Positions 43,397 to 53,100 are shown, counted from the first letter of the stretch. The stretch: 64,000 bases of DNA from Alkalihalobacillus pseudalcaliphilus (GCA_001038565.1 LFJO01000005.1:642166-706165), one strand, 5' to 3'. Notes: a model not told the origin generated them from the sequence alone. Made by a program: numbers and translations.

Positions 43397-44386
43397 ATGA
43401 CTAATTCTTGGCTTGTCGGAGCAGATATCGGCGGAACAACAATTAAACTCGCCTTTATTACATTAGAGGGCGAAATCGTAACGAAATGGGAAATACCAAC
43501 AAACACAGAAGAAAGCGGAATACTTATTCCGAATGAAATTGCAAAAGCTATACAAGAAAAATTAAAAAAGTTAAATGAAACGAATGAGAAATTAATGGCA
43601 ATTGGTGTAGGAGCACCAGGATTTATTGAAATGGATGCAGGTTTTATTTATGAATCCGTTAACATCGGTTGGAAGGATTTTGCCCTTAAAGATCAGTTAG
43701 AGAAAGTGACAGGTCTTCCTGTAACGATAGATAATGATGCCAATGTAGCTGCATTAGGCGAAATGTGGAAAGGGGCAGGTGATGGTGCCTCTGATTTGTT
43801 ATGTGTGACACTCGGAACCGGTGTTGGTGGAGGCATTATTAGTAATGGCCAAATTGTGCATGGAATTAATGGAATGGCCGGTGAAATTGGCCATATTACA
43901 GCTGTTGCGGAAAATGGTGCCCCTTGTAATTGCGGGAAAACAGGTTGTATTGAAACAATTGCTTCTGCAACAGGAATTAAACGTATTGCAGAAACAGGTT
44001 TACTTTACCACCCTGAAAGTCGTCTCCAAGCAACATTAATTAAGGAAGGATCTATTAGCTCAAAGGATGTATTTGAAGCGGCAGAAGCTGGAGATGAGTA
44101 TGCTCAACAAGTGGTTGAAAAAGTAAGTTTTCATTTAGGACTAGTGATTGCTAATTTAACGAGTTCTTTAAACCCTAAAAAGATTGTCATTGGTGGAGGT
44201 GTTTCCAAAGCAGGTGAAACGTTACTTTTACCATTAAAAGAACAATTCAGACGTTTTGCGATTGGGAGAATTGCAACATCAACGGAATTTGAAGTTGCCA
44301 CTTTAGGGAATGATGCTGGTGTAATTGGTGCTGCGTGGATTGCGAAGATAAGTGCACCATCTAATTTTACCCAACATACGGTATAA
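43397..44386 (+). CDS. glcK: glucokinase, ROK family
   Basis: This 329-residue cytosolic enzyme phosphorylates glucose to glucose-6-phosphate. It has the phosphate loop [13 protein letters not shown], the substrate motif [12 protein letters not shown] with catalytic Asp, [14 protein letters not shown], and the ROK zinc motif [10 protein letters not shown]. It is coupled to yqgQ, with AAAGGTGG as the ribosome-binding site. Its product feeds glycolysis and, through glucose-1-phosphate, could feed the glucan cluster at 26-31 kb. Confidence 0.96.
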   Translation: MTNSWLVGADIGGTTIKLAFITLEGEIVTKWEIPTNTEESGILIPNEIAKAIQEKLKKLNETNEKLMAIGVGAPGFIEMDAGFIYESVNIGWKDFALKDQLEKVTGLPVTIDNDANVAALGEMWKGAGDGASDLLCVTLGTGVGGGIISNGQIVHGINGMAGEIGHITAVAENGAPCNCGKTGCIETIASATGIKRIAETGLLYHPESRLQATLIKEGSISSKDVFEAAEAGDEYAQQVVEKVSFHLGLVIANLTSSLNPKKIVIGGGVSKAGETLLLPLKEQFRRFAIGRIATSTEFEVATLGNDAGVIGAAWIAKISAPSNFTQHTV

Positions 44387-44464
44387 TAAATACGGACAAT
44401 CTATAATTATTATTTTAAAATAGCAAAGTAAAGAAATTGACCCTGGTGAAGGAGAATAAATCGA

Positions 44465-45880
44465 ATGACTGAATATCGAATTGAACGAGATTTACTTGGA
44501 GAAAAGCAAGTTCCAAAGGAAGCCTATTATGGAATCCAAACGATGCGTGCGAGGGAAAATTTTCCGATTACTGGATACCCGCCACATGAGGAACTTATTA
44601 AGGCTTTTGGTTATGTAAAAAAAGCTGCTGCGATGGCTAATCGTGATGTAGGTGTCTTACAAAAGAAAATAGCCGCTGCCATCATTAAAGCAGCAGATGA
44701 TGTAATCGCTGGAAAGCTTTCCGAGCATTTTATCGTAGATTCAATTCAAGGGGGAGCAGGTACTTCGTTTAATATGAATGCAAATGAAGTCATTGCTAAC
44801 CGAGCGATTGAAGAATTGGGCGGAGCTAAAGGGGAATATGTGCGGGTAAGCCCTAATACGCATGTAAACATGGCCCAATCAACCAATGATGCATTCCCTA
44901 CTGCTATTCATATTGCTTGTTTAAATTTATCAAAAGGACTTATTGAAACATTAAAGGCTTTAATAGATGCCGTTAAATTAAAAGAAGAAGAATTTGATGA
45001 TGTGCTTAAAATGGGAAGAACCCATCTACAGGATGCTGTGCCTATTCGTTTAGGACAAGAATTCGGGGCTTATCGTCGCGTATTAACACGTGATTTAAAA
45101 CGGATTGAGCGTTCAGTAAATCATTTATTTGAAATTAACATGGGAGCAACTGCGGTTGGTACTGGATTAAATGCGAAGCCAGAGTATATTGAAAAGGTAT
45201 CAAAGTATTTAGCTGAAATTACTGGGTACCCTTTAAAAACAGCTGAAGATTTAGTCGATGCTACCCAAAATACAGACGCCTATACGGAGCTTTCAAGTGC
45301 ATTAAAAATTACTGCGATTAACTTATCAAAGATCGCGAATGATTTACGTTTAATGAGCTCTGGTCCACGTACAGGACTAAACGAAATTAATCTACCAGCC
45401 AGACAGCCAGGATCATCAATAATGCCTGGTAAGGTTAATCCTGTTATGTGTGAGGTCATCAACCAGATCTCATTCCAAGTGATCGGTAATGATCATACGA
45501 TAAGCTTAGCTTCAGAAGCAGGGCAACTTGAATTGAATGTTATGGAGCCTGTGTTAGTCTTTAATTTACTCCAGTCATTCTCAATCTTACAAAACGGGAT
45601 GGATGTTTTCCGGAAATATGCTATCGAAGGAATTACAGCAAACATTGAGCATTGTCGTGAAATGGTTGAAAAGAGTGTCGGAATCATTACGGCTATTAAC
45701 CCGCATGTTGGTTATGAGGTAGCCTCAAGAGTAGCGAAAGAAGCCATTGAAACGAATCGTTCGGTCCGTGAGATTTGCTTAGAACGTGGCATCCTTTCAG
45801 AAGAAGAACTTAATGAAATTTTAGATCCAAAAGAAATGACAAACCCTGGCATTGCAGGTGCCCGTTTTATATATGGATAA
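44465..45880 (+). CDS. aspA: aspartate ammonia-lyase
   Basis: This 471-residue member of the fumarase/aspartase superfamily converts aspartate to fumarate and ammonia. The signature [12 protein letters not shown] and the substrate sites [10 protein letters not shown] and VNMAQSTNDAFPTA are clear. Aspartase rather than fumarase is indicated by MTEYRIERDLLGEKQVP and TGLNAKPEYI. The true fumarase is encoded at 58361. The ATG follows GAAGGAG. It is 78 bp after glcK, perhaps in the same transcript, and ends with a terminator. Confidence 0.93.
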   Translation: MTEYRIERDLLGEKQVPKEAYYGIQTMRARENFPITGYPPHEELIKAFGYVKKAAAMANRDVGVLQKKIAAAIIKAADDVIAGKLSEHFIVDSIQGGAGTSFNMNANEVIANRAIEELGGAKGEYVRVSPNTHVNMAQSTNDAFPTAIHIACLNLSKGLIETLKALIDAVKLKEEEFDDVLKMGRTHLQDAVPIRLGQEFGAYRRVLTRDLKRIERSVNHLFEINMGATAVGTGLNAKPEYIEKVSKYLAEITGYPLKTAEDLVDATQNTDAYTELSSALKITAINLSKIANDLRLMSSGPRTGLNEINLPARQPGSSIMPGKVNPVMCEVINQISFQVIGNDHTISLASEAGQLELNVMEPVLVFNLLQSFSILQNGMDVFRKYAIEGITANIEHCREMVEKSVGIITAINPHVGYEVASRVAKEAIETNRSVREICLERGILSEEELNEILDPKEMTNPGIAGARFIYG

Positions 45881-45887
45881 TATCATA

Positions 45888-45938
45888 TAAAAAGCCCATT
45901 CTTGAAGCTATAAAAAGCCTATAGGATGGGCTTTTTTA
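45888..45938 (+). terminator. terminator of aspA
   Basis: AAAAAGCCCAT pairs with ATGGGCTTTTTT, with an inner CTATA/TATAG stem. Confidence 0.85.
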
Positions 45939-46263
45939 TTTGCGTACTAAAATAGAATGAGAACCAGGTGTGAATCGGAATTCGAATCGTTAGATAAAGA
46001 ACTGTAATCCAATTAGTGTGTTCACCGTTGGAGTGAAATTAGTGAATAAACAGCTTTATCGACAACAGGTGGGTGAGTGGAATGAAAAGGAATGGTAAAC
46101 AAAAGAGTTTAACCTCACCATAAAATGCTATCTTTCTCTCTATCGTCTGTCAGGTCATTTCAATTTTCAAAATAAGGACAAATACAATAACGAAGAAGTC
46201 AACTTTTGTGAGAACAGCACAACTTTCATACAAAAGTTTCTAAACAGGGCTTGTAGATATATG
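45939..46263. other. gene-free stretch upstream of the PadR operon
   Basis: About 325 bp with no supported gene. Near 46222-46240 it holds a solitary AACTTTCATACAAAA, the tail shared by repeat families A and B. This suggests an eroded copy. Confidence 0.4.
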
Positions 46264-46311
46264 TCACGTTGTGATATAGTCACAGTATGACATAGTCGCG
46301 TTTTGACATAG
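46264..46311 (+). promoter_or_regulatory. three tandem 16-bp repeats upstream of padR
   Basis: Consecutive units are TCACGTTGTGATATAG, then TCACAGTATGACATAG, then TCGCGTTTTGACATAG. Each junction forms a dyad of the GTGATATAGTCAC type. This is a likely binding array for the PadR protein encoded 28 bp downstream. Confidence 0.65.
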
Positions 46312-46338
46312 ATTGCTATATAGAGAGCAGGTGACTTT

Positions 46339-46677
46339 TTGAGCGAAAAGATAATAAAAAAATATTTACCAATGACAGAGACCGCTTTTTATATTTTGTT
46401 TTCATTAGATACACCGAAGCATGGTTACGGGATAATCAAACATGTAGAAATACTTACATCACAAAGGATTAAGCTCGGATCAGGCACCGTATATGGAACC
46501 TTAACAAAAATGGAAAAAGACCAACTCATCATAGGCTTCTCTGACGGAGATAGGAAAACGGTGTACGAAATAACCGAACTAGGTATAACCGTCCTTCAAG
46601 CAGAAATGACAAGAATTGATGAGCTATATCAGAATGTCATCCAAAAGAGAGGAGCGTTTCAACATGAAAGTATGTAA
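46339..46677 (+). CDS. PadR family transcriptional regulator
   Basis: This 112-residue winged-helix repressor has the PadR pattern: MTETAFYILFSLDTPKHGYG, LGSGTVYGTLTKMEKD and KTVYEITELGITVL. The starting TTG follows CAGGTGA. It is followed by an overlapping DUF2812 gene, a pair often seen in Firmicutes, where PadR represses its own operon. The tandem repeats just upstream are the likely operator. The ligand is unknown. Confidence 0.92.
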   Translation: MSEKIIKKYLPMTETAFYILFSLDTPKHGYGIIKHVEILTSQRIKLGSGTVYGTLTKMEKDQLIIGFSDGDRKTVYEITELGITVLQAEMTRIDELYQNVIQKRGAFQHESM

Positions 46678-47833
46678 ACCTTTTTGGAGTTACGATCCGA
46701 TAAAGACAGAAATATGGTTAAGCGAACAAGCAAAAAATGATTTTCAATTAGTAAGAATAAACCGCTGGCTTCGAATTTTCTACTTTAAGAAAAGTTCAAA
46801 GCAACAAAGAATAGAATTTCATATTAATTATCAAAAAGAAGCCAAATTGCCTCGGACCTTACATGATCGAGGATGGGCGTTAACGCTTCAGGAAGGTAAA
46901 TGGACGATATATCAAAATCAAACAGATAACGAATCGCAGCTAAGGCCGTCTAGAGAAGGTATATTAAAAAAGAATCGACTGTTAAAGCGAGGGTATATGA
47001 TATACCTTGGTTATCTTGCATTTGTATTAATGTTCATGATGACAATTCTAGGCACTTCTTGGTTTGTAACCGGAGAGCTTGGTGAAATGACTCGAGTAGA
47101 GAGCCCGTTATGGGCACTTACTTATACGTTGCAAGCTGCAGGGATTATTTTAATGGTCATAAGTATTTACTCTGTCATAAAAATTAAGAATGTTGAGAAT
47201 CGTATTTATGGACAGCAGGAACTAGAACTAGTAAAGCGTGAGGAAAACAATAATCATGATAATTCTCAAGATTTTATAACGATAACAAGGTGGAAGTTTG
47301 GATGGCAATATGCTCCGGATAAGCTCGTAGATTGGTTAGAAGAAAAGGGGGAAAATGGTTATCGCCTTTTCCATATAAACAAGTTAGGGACTAAATTCAC
47401 ATTTAATAAGACGTCCAGTAAACGAACAAGTTATGCTGTCGATTTCCAAGGAAGAGCTACAAGTCATTATGAAACGATCCATCATGATGCAGGCTGGGTG
47501 AAAGTATTTGCTACAAAAGGTCGAGCGCAAAAGTGGACGATATGGTCAAAAGAATATGAGGTAGATGAGGAAGTTCCACAATTTTATAGTGAATATTTGG
47601 AACTTGTAAACCAAGCTAAAAGTGTATTGAAAAATTACACATTATGGTTTGTACCATTAATTATCATGTATCTTTATTTAATTGTACAAATGAGCTCAAG
47701 TATATCTACTAGTGATGCTTCGCCGTTACAAATCATTAATTTTTTTATTTTTATACTTGTTATCATTAGTTTCACTTCCATCATTATCAAGTGTTACAGC
47801 TATTATCGTCGCTTAAAAAGACGGATTTATTAA
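46664..47833 (+). CDS. DUF2812 membrane protein
   Basis: This 389-residue protein has two DUF2812 units. The first (residues 1-75) includes WSYDPIKTEIWLSEQAKNDFQLVRI and the second (about 205-290) includes DWLEEKGENGYRLFHI. Each is followed by a pair of membrane segments (about 110-180 and 325-380). The function is unknown, though PadR-linked DUF2812 proteins are thought to act at the membrane. The longest start is too early; the ATG at 46664 follows GAGGAG and overlaps the end of padR by 14 bp. Confidence 0.88.
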   Translation: MKVCKPFWSYDPIKTEIWLSEQAKNDFQLVRINRWLRIFYFKKSSKQQRIEFHINYQKEAKLPRTLHDRGWALTLQEGKWTIYQNQTDNESQLRPSREGILKKNRLLKRGYMIYLGYLAFVLMFMMTILGTSWFVTGELGEMTRVESPLWALTYTLQAAGIILMVISIYSVIKIKNVENRIYGQQELELVKREENNNHDNSQDFITITRWKFGWQYAPDKLVDWLEEKGENGYRLFHINKLGTKFTFNKTSSKRTSYAVDFQGRATSHYETIHHDAGWVKVFATKGRAQKWTIWSKEYEVDEEVPQFYSEYLELVNQAKSVLKNYTLWFVPLIIMYLYLIVQMSSSISTSDASPLQIINFFIFILVIISFTSIIIKCYSYYRRLKRRIY

Positions 47834-47977
47834 ACATAGGCGGAACGACTTAATCAAACGATGGAACTACTGAATTATGTCGAAATAATCAATCAAAAGT
47901 CTTATGAATCCTTTCATTGTAACTTCTGCTAGTGCATGAGATAATAGGACATATGTATGAGAAAGAAGGGATGCAGA

Positions 47978-49084
47978 TTGAAAATAGGTCTCGCTTTTCT
48001 TCTTTTGCTCCTATTATCTGGATGCTTTCGTGAACAAGTCCAACCTCAACCACATATAGATGGAGACTGGAAAGAGCAGATCTCCAAACCGCTTAACCAA
48101 AATCAAGCATTTATCCCTTATGAAACCATAAATCCTTATACACAGGTGATTGGCTGGATCGATGATACGTCTGTCATTTTATTTGAGGAAGATACCGATT
48201 TAACGAAAATAAGCCATTATGATATATTCTCCGGTGAAAAAACGGTGATATTTGAAAGCGAAAATATGATGTTAGATGTCCAATTGAGCCCTAACAGGGA
48301 TATAATTGTCTTTCAAGAATTTCAGTCAAATAGTTATGATAACCATTTAATTTTCCTTGATATATATGGTCAGTTAACGATGAAATTAGAAAATTTTGGC
48401 GAGCAGTATCAAGTGCATTTTCATCCTGACAAAGAGGAACGAATCGTTATTGTTGTTTTTTTGCCAGACTGGGAATTTGAGACCTATTTATTAGATATCA
48501 GCCAGCAAGACATGCAAATGATTGATTTAACAGAGCTACATGTGGAATGGTTTGAGAATGGGGACTTAGCTTATTTGAAAACTAAAGAAGAAGGGGAGTT
48601 ACCGATAGCTGATTTAATTCGCTTACAGGTAGAGGAGGAACAAGAAGATATTGTACAAGAACGACTACTGGCTTACCGTTACTTAAGTGATGGGTTCTAT
48701 TTTGTGGTGAAGTCACATTCCATTGATGCTGAGAACAGCCAATGGACTATTTTTCAACAGGACGAACCATTAGTAACATTGGATGTACCTGTTTTGACGA
48801 CTGGGACAAATGAATGGTGGATCCCATTTTATGATTTCGAACAGAAAAATAAGCAGCTTTTATGGTTTAAGCCTTTTTATAACGATAGCTTTTTTCATTA
48901 TCAAAATGGCTTTGAATTATCACAAATGTCACTAAAAACCGGTCAGATCGATGTTTTGTTTGAATGGCCTGAAAATGTTCCTCTAGAAACTTCGCCAAAC
49001 GGTACAATGCTTCTTTTAGGTCATCAGCTTGAACATATTTATTTCTTAGAAGAAGATGTATTAGTGGACGTTTTTAAAAAGTAG
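47978..49084 (+). CDS. yqgU: lipoprotein of unknown function (YqgU-like)
   Basis: This 368-residue predicted lipoprotein has a signal peptide with lipobox LLLSGCF. The mature part is rich in aromatic and acidic residues and has repeated beta-strand patterns (VIGWIDDTSVILFEED, LSPNRDIIVFQEF). These suggest a beta-propeller. Position after glcK and the lipoprotein nature match B. subtilis YqgU. The ATG at 47957 lacks a ribosome-binding site, while the TTG at 47978 lies seven bases after GAAGGG, so it is preferred. The function is unknown. Confidence 0.75.
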   Translation: MKIGLAFLLLLLLSGCFREQVQPQPHIDGDWKEQISKPLNQNQAFIPYETINPYTQVIGWIDDTSVILFEEDTDLTKISHYDIFSGEKTVIFESENMMLDVQLSPNRDIIVFQEFQSNSYDNHLIFLDIYGQLTMKLENFGEQYQVHFHPDKEERIVIVVFLPDWEFETYLLDISQQDMQMIDLTELHVEWFENGDLAYLKTKEEGELPIADLIRLQVEEEQEDIVQERLLAYRYLSDGFYFVVKSHSIDAENSQWTIFQQDEPLVTLDVPVLTTGTNEWWIPFYDFEQKNKQLLWFKPFYNDSFFHYQNGFELSQMSLKTGQIDVLFEWPENVPLETSPNGTMLLLGHQLEHIYFLEEDVLVDVFKK

Positions 49085-49089
49085 TTTGC

Positions 49090-49117
49090 TTGATTTTTAC
49101 GTGAAATCTGTCATAAT
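49090..49117 (+). promoter_or_regulatory. promoter of the thiamine operon
   Basis: TTGATT (49090-49095) is followed after 16 bp by CATAAT (49112-49117), ahead of the riboswitch. Confidence 0.7.
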
Positions 49118-49149
49118 AAAAGTCAATAGTGATTTTAAATAAACATGAG

Positions 49150-49245
49150 AAAACTAGGGGTGCCTACAGGAAGTAGGCTGAGAAAAAGGTATGTTCCTTT
49201 TAACTCTTTTAACCTGATCTGGATGATACCAGCGTAGGGAAGTTG
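49150..49245 (+). promoter_or_regulatory. TPP riboswitch (THI box)
   Basis: The conserved elements are present in order: ACTAGGGGTGCC, GGCTGAGA, ACCTGATCTGGATGATACC and AGCGTAGGGAAGT. It senses thiamine pyrophosphate. With the hairpin at 49270-49316 it should terminate transcription of thiE and the following genes when TPP is abundant. Confidence 0.97.
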
Positions 49246-49269
49246 TTGCTTGTTTGTCTATGTAGAGTA

Positions 49270-49316
49270 GACCGCATTTCTTTCCTTATGGAAAGTATTG
49301 CGGTCTTATTTTAATT
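49270..49316 (+). terminator. riboswitch-controlled terminator
   Basis: GACCGCA and CTTTCC pair with GGAAAG and TGCGGTC, followed by TTATTTT. It lies between the riboswitch and thiE. Confidence 0.9.
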
Positions 49317-49334
49317 TTGTAGGAGTGTTAGATC

Positions 49335-49979
49335 ATGAAACCATTTTATTTATATGCGATTACGGGCGATGAGTTCCATCAAGGTAGAGATTTGATAGAG
49401 GTGATGGAACAAGCGATACTTGGTGGTGTAGATATTATTCAATTGCGTGACAAAGAGAGCTCAAGAAAAGTCGTTTTTGAAAAAGCGAAACGATTACGAG
49501 AGCTTACAAAGAAATATGGGGTTACGTTTATCGTCAATGACTATATTGATGTTGCATTAGCGGTAGACGCTGATGGGGTTCATGTCGGACAAGATGATAT
49601 GCCTTTATCCGAAGTACGACAATTAGTCGGTCATGATAAAATCATTGGTGTGTCTACTCATAAAGTAGAAGAAGCGATTGAAGCTGAAAAGGGTGGAGCT
49701 GATTATATTGGCGTTGGACCTATATTTCCAACGAATAGTAAAAAAGATGTCGTAGACCCTGTCACAACTTCGTATATTTCGGAAGTAAAGGCAGCAGTGA
49801 ATATTCCATTTGTGGCCATTGGTGGTATTAAGTTACACAATGTTCGGCAAGTGTTGGAAGCTGGGGCCACTAGTGTATGTATGATTAGTGAAATTGTTGG
49901 TGCTAAAGACGTCCAAGCCACAGCGCAGAAATTTATCGGCATTTTAAAGCGAGGTGATACGGATGAAACTTTTAATTAA
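49335..49979 (+). CDS. thiE: thiamine phosphate synthase
   Basis: This 214-residue TIM-barrel enzyme joins HMP-PP and the thiazole phosphate to give thiamine phosphate. Characteristic motifs are IIQLRDKESS, VNDYIDVAL, VHVGQDDMP, GVSTH, GVGPIFPTNSKKD and FVAIGGI. The ATG follows TAGGAG. Its 3' end overlaps thiS by 17 bp. It is the first gene after the TPP riboswitch. Confidence 0.97.
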   Translation: MKPFYLYAITGDEFHQGRDLIEVMEQAILGGVDIIQLRDKESSRKVVFEKAKRLRELTKKYGVTFIVNDYIDVALAVDADGVHVGQDDMPLSEVRQLVGHDKIIGVSTHKVEEAIEAEKGGADYIGVGPIFPTNSKKDVVDPVTTSYISEVKAAVNIPFVAIGGIKLHNVRQVLEAGATSVCMISEIVGAKDVQATAQKFIGILKRGDTDETFN

Positions 49980-50160
49980 TGGAGAGAAGCATGATTTAGA
50001 GGTTACTCAATTAGATGAAGTTGTTGCTTATTTTGAATTAGAAGCTCATTTAGTTGTGACTGAGTTAAATGGGGAAATTATTGAGCAAGAAAAGCGTAGT
50101 TCTGTACAACTCATACCAGAAAGTACGATTGAGCTTGTGCATTTTGTTGGAGGCGGATAA
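49963..50160 (+). CDS. thiS: sulfur carrier protein ThiS
   Basis: This 65-residue ubiquitin-like protein starts [14 protein letters not shown] and ends VHFVGGG. The C-terminal Gly-Gly is adenylated by a ThiF-type enzyme and then thiocarboxylated for thiazole synthesis. The ATG at 49963 follows GAGGTGA and is preferred over the longer frame. It overlaps thiE and lies 2 bp before thiG. Its activating enzyme is not in this cluster; the ThiF/MoeB protein at 33047 is a candidate. Confidence 0.95.
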   Translation: MKLLINGEKHDLEVTQLDEVVAYFELEAHLVVTELNGEIIEQEKRSSVQLIPESTIELVHFVGGG

Positions 50161-50162
50161 TC

Positions 50163-50942
50163 ATGAAAAAAAAACACCTAGAAATCGCGGGTCAAAAGTT
50201 AAACTCACGTTTTTTCCTTGGAACGGGAAGATACCCGAACCCCTTTGTCCAAAATGAAGCGATTCAGGCTTCAGAAGCTGAAGTTTTAACCTTTGCGATT
50301 CGTCGCGTTAATTTAGAGGCGCCAAGAGAAGATGCGATTTTACAACATCTTGAACCTAATCAATATCGTTATTTACCAAATACCTCAGGTGCTTCCAATG
50401 CGGAAGAAGCGGTAAGAATAGCGAGACTCGCTAAAGCTGCTGGAATTGGTAATTGGATAAAAGTAGAGATAAGTGCAAATGAAAAAACATTACTTCCTGA
50501 TCCCATCGAAACATTAAGGGCAACAGAGATTTTAGTGAAAGAGGGTTTTGTAGTTTTACCATATACATCAGATGACCCGATTTTATGTAAAAAGCTTGAA
50601 GAGGCAGGGGCGAGTGCTGTTATGCCTGGAGCTGCGCCAATTGGTACGGGTTTAGGTGTTTTAAATCCTTATAATATCAGTTTAATTGTCGAAGAAAGTG
50701 AAGTTCCCATTATCGTTGACGCAGGTTTAGGTAGTGCGAAAGACATTGTAGAAGCGATGGAATTAGGTGTTGATGGTATCTTAATGAATACGCCAGTTGC
50801 TAAAGCGAAGGATCCAATCAAGATGGCTCAAGCGATGAAATTAGCGATTGAATCAGGACGCTTATCGTATGAAGCTGGAAGGATTCCAAAGAAAAAATAT
50901 GCAAGTGCGAGCAGTGGTTTTGAACAATTTAAATTAAACTAA
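50163..50942 (+). CDS. thiG: thiazole synthase
   Basis: This 259-residue TIM-barrel enzyme forms the thiazole phosphate from deoxyxylulose 5-phosphate, dehydroglycine and ThiS thiocarboxylate. The Schiff-base lysine is K100 in GNWIKVEIS. Other motifs are [36 protein letters not shown] and [14 protein letters not shown]. The Shine-Dalgarno sequence GGAGG lies at the end of thiS, so translation is coupled. Confidence 0.97.
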   Translation: MKKKHLEIAGQKLNSRFFLGTGRYPNPFVQNEAIQASEAEVLTFAIRRVNLEAPREDAILQHLEPNQYRYLPNTSGASNAEEAVRIARLAKAAGIGNWIKVEISANEKTLLPDPIETLRATEILVKEGFVVLPYTSDDPILCKKLEEAGASAVMPGAAPIGTGLGVLNPYNISLIVEESEVPIIVDAGLGSAKDIVEAMELGVDGILMNTPVAKAKDPIKMAQAMKLAIESGRLSYEAGRIPKKKYASASSGFEQFKLN

Positions 50943-51115
50943 AAGCCCTTTACTAGTATTGAGGGAAGATTCTGAGAGAGGTAAAGAGGATTCGAAGAAT
51001 TTGGCCGCTTGATTTAGAAGCAAACGGTGCGTGGAATTCTCATTTTAGCTCTTTACAAAAGTGTTAGGCATCTGAGGTTTATGTAAGGAACGTTCAACAT
51101 AGGTGTGAAGGGAAT

Positions 51116-52234
51116 GTGGCAAAAATGAGTCGATCCGTCATAGTTATTGGAGGTGGAGTTATCGGCTTATCGATAGCTTATCAACTCCAACGTAACGATT
51201 TTCAAGTAACCCTCTTAGAAAAAGGTCGTTGTGGTGGGCAGGCATCAGGAGCGGCGGCTGGTATGCTTGCCCCTTTTTCTGAGATTGGTGAAGATCAGGA
51301 TGATTTTTTTCGACTATGTGTAACAAGTTTAGGGTTGTTTAAAGAGTGGCAATCCAATATTAAAGAGGATTCTAACATTGATTTTGAATTTAGTGAAAGT
51401 GGTAGTTTACATGTTGTTTTTCATGAGGCCGATGTTTTAGCTCTAAAAGGAAGGCTGTCTTGGCAAAAGAAATGGGCAACCTCAGCTCGAATGCTGTCGG
51501 GGGAAGAGGCAAGAGAGCTTGAACCAGCTTTATCAAAAGAAGTTTTGGCAGCGATGTATTACCCAGAGGAAAGTCATGTTTATGCACCGGCCTATGTCAA
51601 ATCATTAGAAGAGGCTTGTCGAAAAGTAGGCGTTAAAATTATTGAAGACACGGGCCAAATCTATATACATACTGAAAAAAATTCTACGTATGTGAGTGCA
51701 CAAAACGGTGGTACTTGGCAAGCGGATGAATATGTTTGTGCCCAAGGTGCATGGGGTAAGGAGCTTGAGGAAACATTAGGAGTATCACTACCCATTTTTC
51801 CAATACGAGGCCAAATCTGTGCGTATCAAGGATATGCAGAGTCTGTCAATCATATCGTGTATTCGAGCCAAGGGTATCTTGTTCCTAAAGAGAATGGGAC
51901 ATTAATAAATGGTGCCTCTGAAGATATTGCAGGTTTTCAAACGACTGTAACAGAAAAAGGAATCGAACGTTTAACCAATTGGAATCATAAGTTATTTCCA
52001 TTTTTAAAAGAAATAGATCCTTTCCATACTTGGGCTGGATTGAGACCAGCAACGTTAGATGGTTATCCTCTTATAGGGAAACTGAAGGAGCATCCACATA
52101 TAACGGTAGCATTAGGACATTATCGAAATGGTATTTTATTAAGTCCAGTCACAGCTCATATAGTGACTTCCATATTAAAGAATGAAAAAACGATAACACC
52201 GATAGATTTGTTCAATCCGGAGAGGTTTTCATAA
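51116..52234 (+). CDS. thiO: glycine oxidase
   Basis: This 372-residue FAD-dependent oxidase makes the imino-glycine used by ThiG. It has the dinucleotide loop VIGGGVIGLSIAYQL, SGAAAGMLAP, YPEESHVYAP, PIRGQICAY, FHTWAGLRPATLDGYPLIG and GHYRNGILLSP. It lies 173 bp after thiG with no visible promoter or terminator between, so it is probably in the same transcript, though out of the usual Bacillus order (thiO before thiS). The start is GTG 51116 or ATG 51125; neither has an ideally spaced Shine-Dalgarno sequence. Confidence 0.93.
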   Translation: MAKMSRSVIVIGGGVIGLSIAYQLQRNDFQVTLLEKGRCGGQASGAAAGMLAPFSEIGEDQDDFFRLCVTSLGLFKEWQSNIKEDSNIDFEFSESGSLHVVFHEADVLALKGRLSWQKKWATSARMLSGEEARELEPALSKEVLAAMYYPEESHVYAPAYVKSLEEACRKVGVKIIEDTGQIYIHTEKNSTYVSAQNGGTWQADEYVCAQGAWGKELEETLGVSLPIFPIRGQICAYQGYAESVNHIVYSSQGYLVPKENGTLINGASEDIAGFQTTVTEKGIERLTNWNHKLFPFLKEIDPFHTWAGLRPATLDGYPLIGKLKEHPHITVALGHYRNGILLSPVTAHIVTSILKNEKTITPIDLFNPERFS

Positions 52235-52251
52235 TAGAGGAGGAAAAGAGA

Positions 52252-53058
52252 TTGAGTTTAGCAAAAACTTTAACGATTGCTGGTTCTGATAGTGGTGGAG
52301 GAGCTGGAATACAAGCTGATTTAAAAACTTTTCAGGAGTTAGATACGTTTGGAATGAGTGTGATTACCGCATTAACGGCTCAAAACACATTAGGCGTTCA
52401 TGGAGTCTACCCACAATCGTTGGAAGCGATTGAAGATCAGCTCGATGCTGTGCTAAGTGATATTGGAGCAGATGGGACAAAGACAGGTATGCTTTTTTCC
52501 GCAGATATCATTCAATTAGTAGCTAAAAAAGTCAAACACTATCAATTAAGCAATGTCGTCGTTGATCCGGTTATGATCGCTAAGGGTGGAGCTACACTTT
52601 TACAACAAGAAGCCATTCATGCATTAAAAGAGCACTTGCTACCGGTAGCGACGGTCATTACGCCGAATCTACCTGAAGCAAAGGAAATTCTTGGCTGGAG
52701 TAAGGACATCGAAACGGTTGATGAAATGAAAGAAGTAGCGAAGGCTCTTCATAAGCTTGGTCCTGAATATGTATTATTAAAAGGCGGTCACCTATCCAAG
52801 GGGCCAGCAATAGATTTATTATATGATGGCAACAAGATGACTGAGTATTTTGTTGAAAGAATAGACACTAAGCACACCCATGGTACAGGTTGTACATTTG
52901 CTGCTGCCATTGCTGCTGAGCTAGCAAAAGGAGCTTCTATTGAAGAGGCCGTTCAAGTCGCTAAAGACTTTATTACGGCAGCGATTGCCAATTCGATTTC
53001 GATTGGCTCAGGCATTGGACCAACAAATCATCATGCATACCAAAAAGGAAACAAGTAA
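52252..53058 (+). CDS. thiD: hydroxymethylpyrimidine/phosphomethylpyrimidine kinase
   Basis: This 268-residue ribokinase-fold enzyme phosphorylates HMP to HMP-P and HMP-PP, the pyrimidine donor for ThiE. It has TIAGSDSGGGAGIQADLKTF, TALTAQNT, VVDPVMIAKGG, TPNLPEA, LLKGGH and the anion-hole motif THGTGCTFAAAIAAEL. The start is TTG with AGGAGG eight bases upstream. It ends the cluster and is followed by a terminator. Confidence 0.95.
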   Translation: MSLAKTLTIAGSDSGGGAGIQADLKTFQELDTFGMSVITALTAQNTLGVHGVYPQSLEAIEDQLDAVLSDIGADGTKTGMLFSADIIQLVAKKVKHYQLSNVVVDPVMIAKGGATLLQQEAIHALKEHLLPVATVITPNLPEAKEILGWSKDIETVDEMKEVAKALHKLGPEYVLLKGGHLSKGPAIDLLYDGNKMTEYFVERIDTKHTHGTGCTFAAAIAAELAKGASIEEAVQVAKDFITAAIANSISIGSGIGPTNHHAYQKGNK

Positions 53059-53064
53059 TCGTTG

Positions 53065-53100
53065 ACAAAAAATCTCCCTTGAGGAGGTTTTTTGTTGTTT
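53065..53100 (+). terminator. terminator of the thiamine cluster
   Basis: ACAAAAAATCTCC pairs with GGAGGTTTTTTGT (G-U allowed). Confidence 0.85.
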
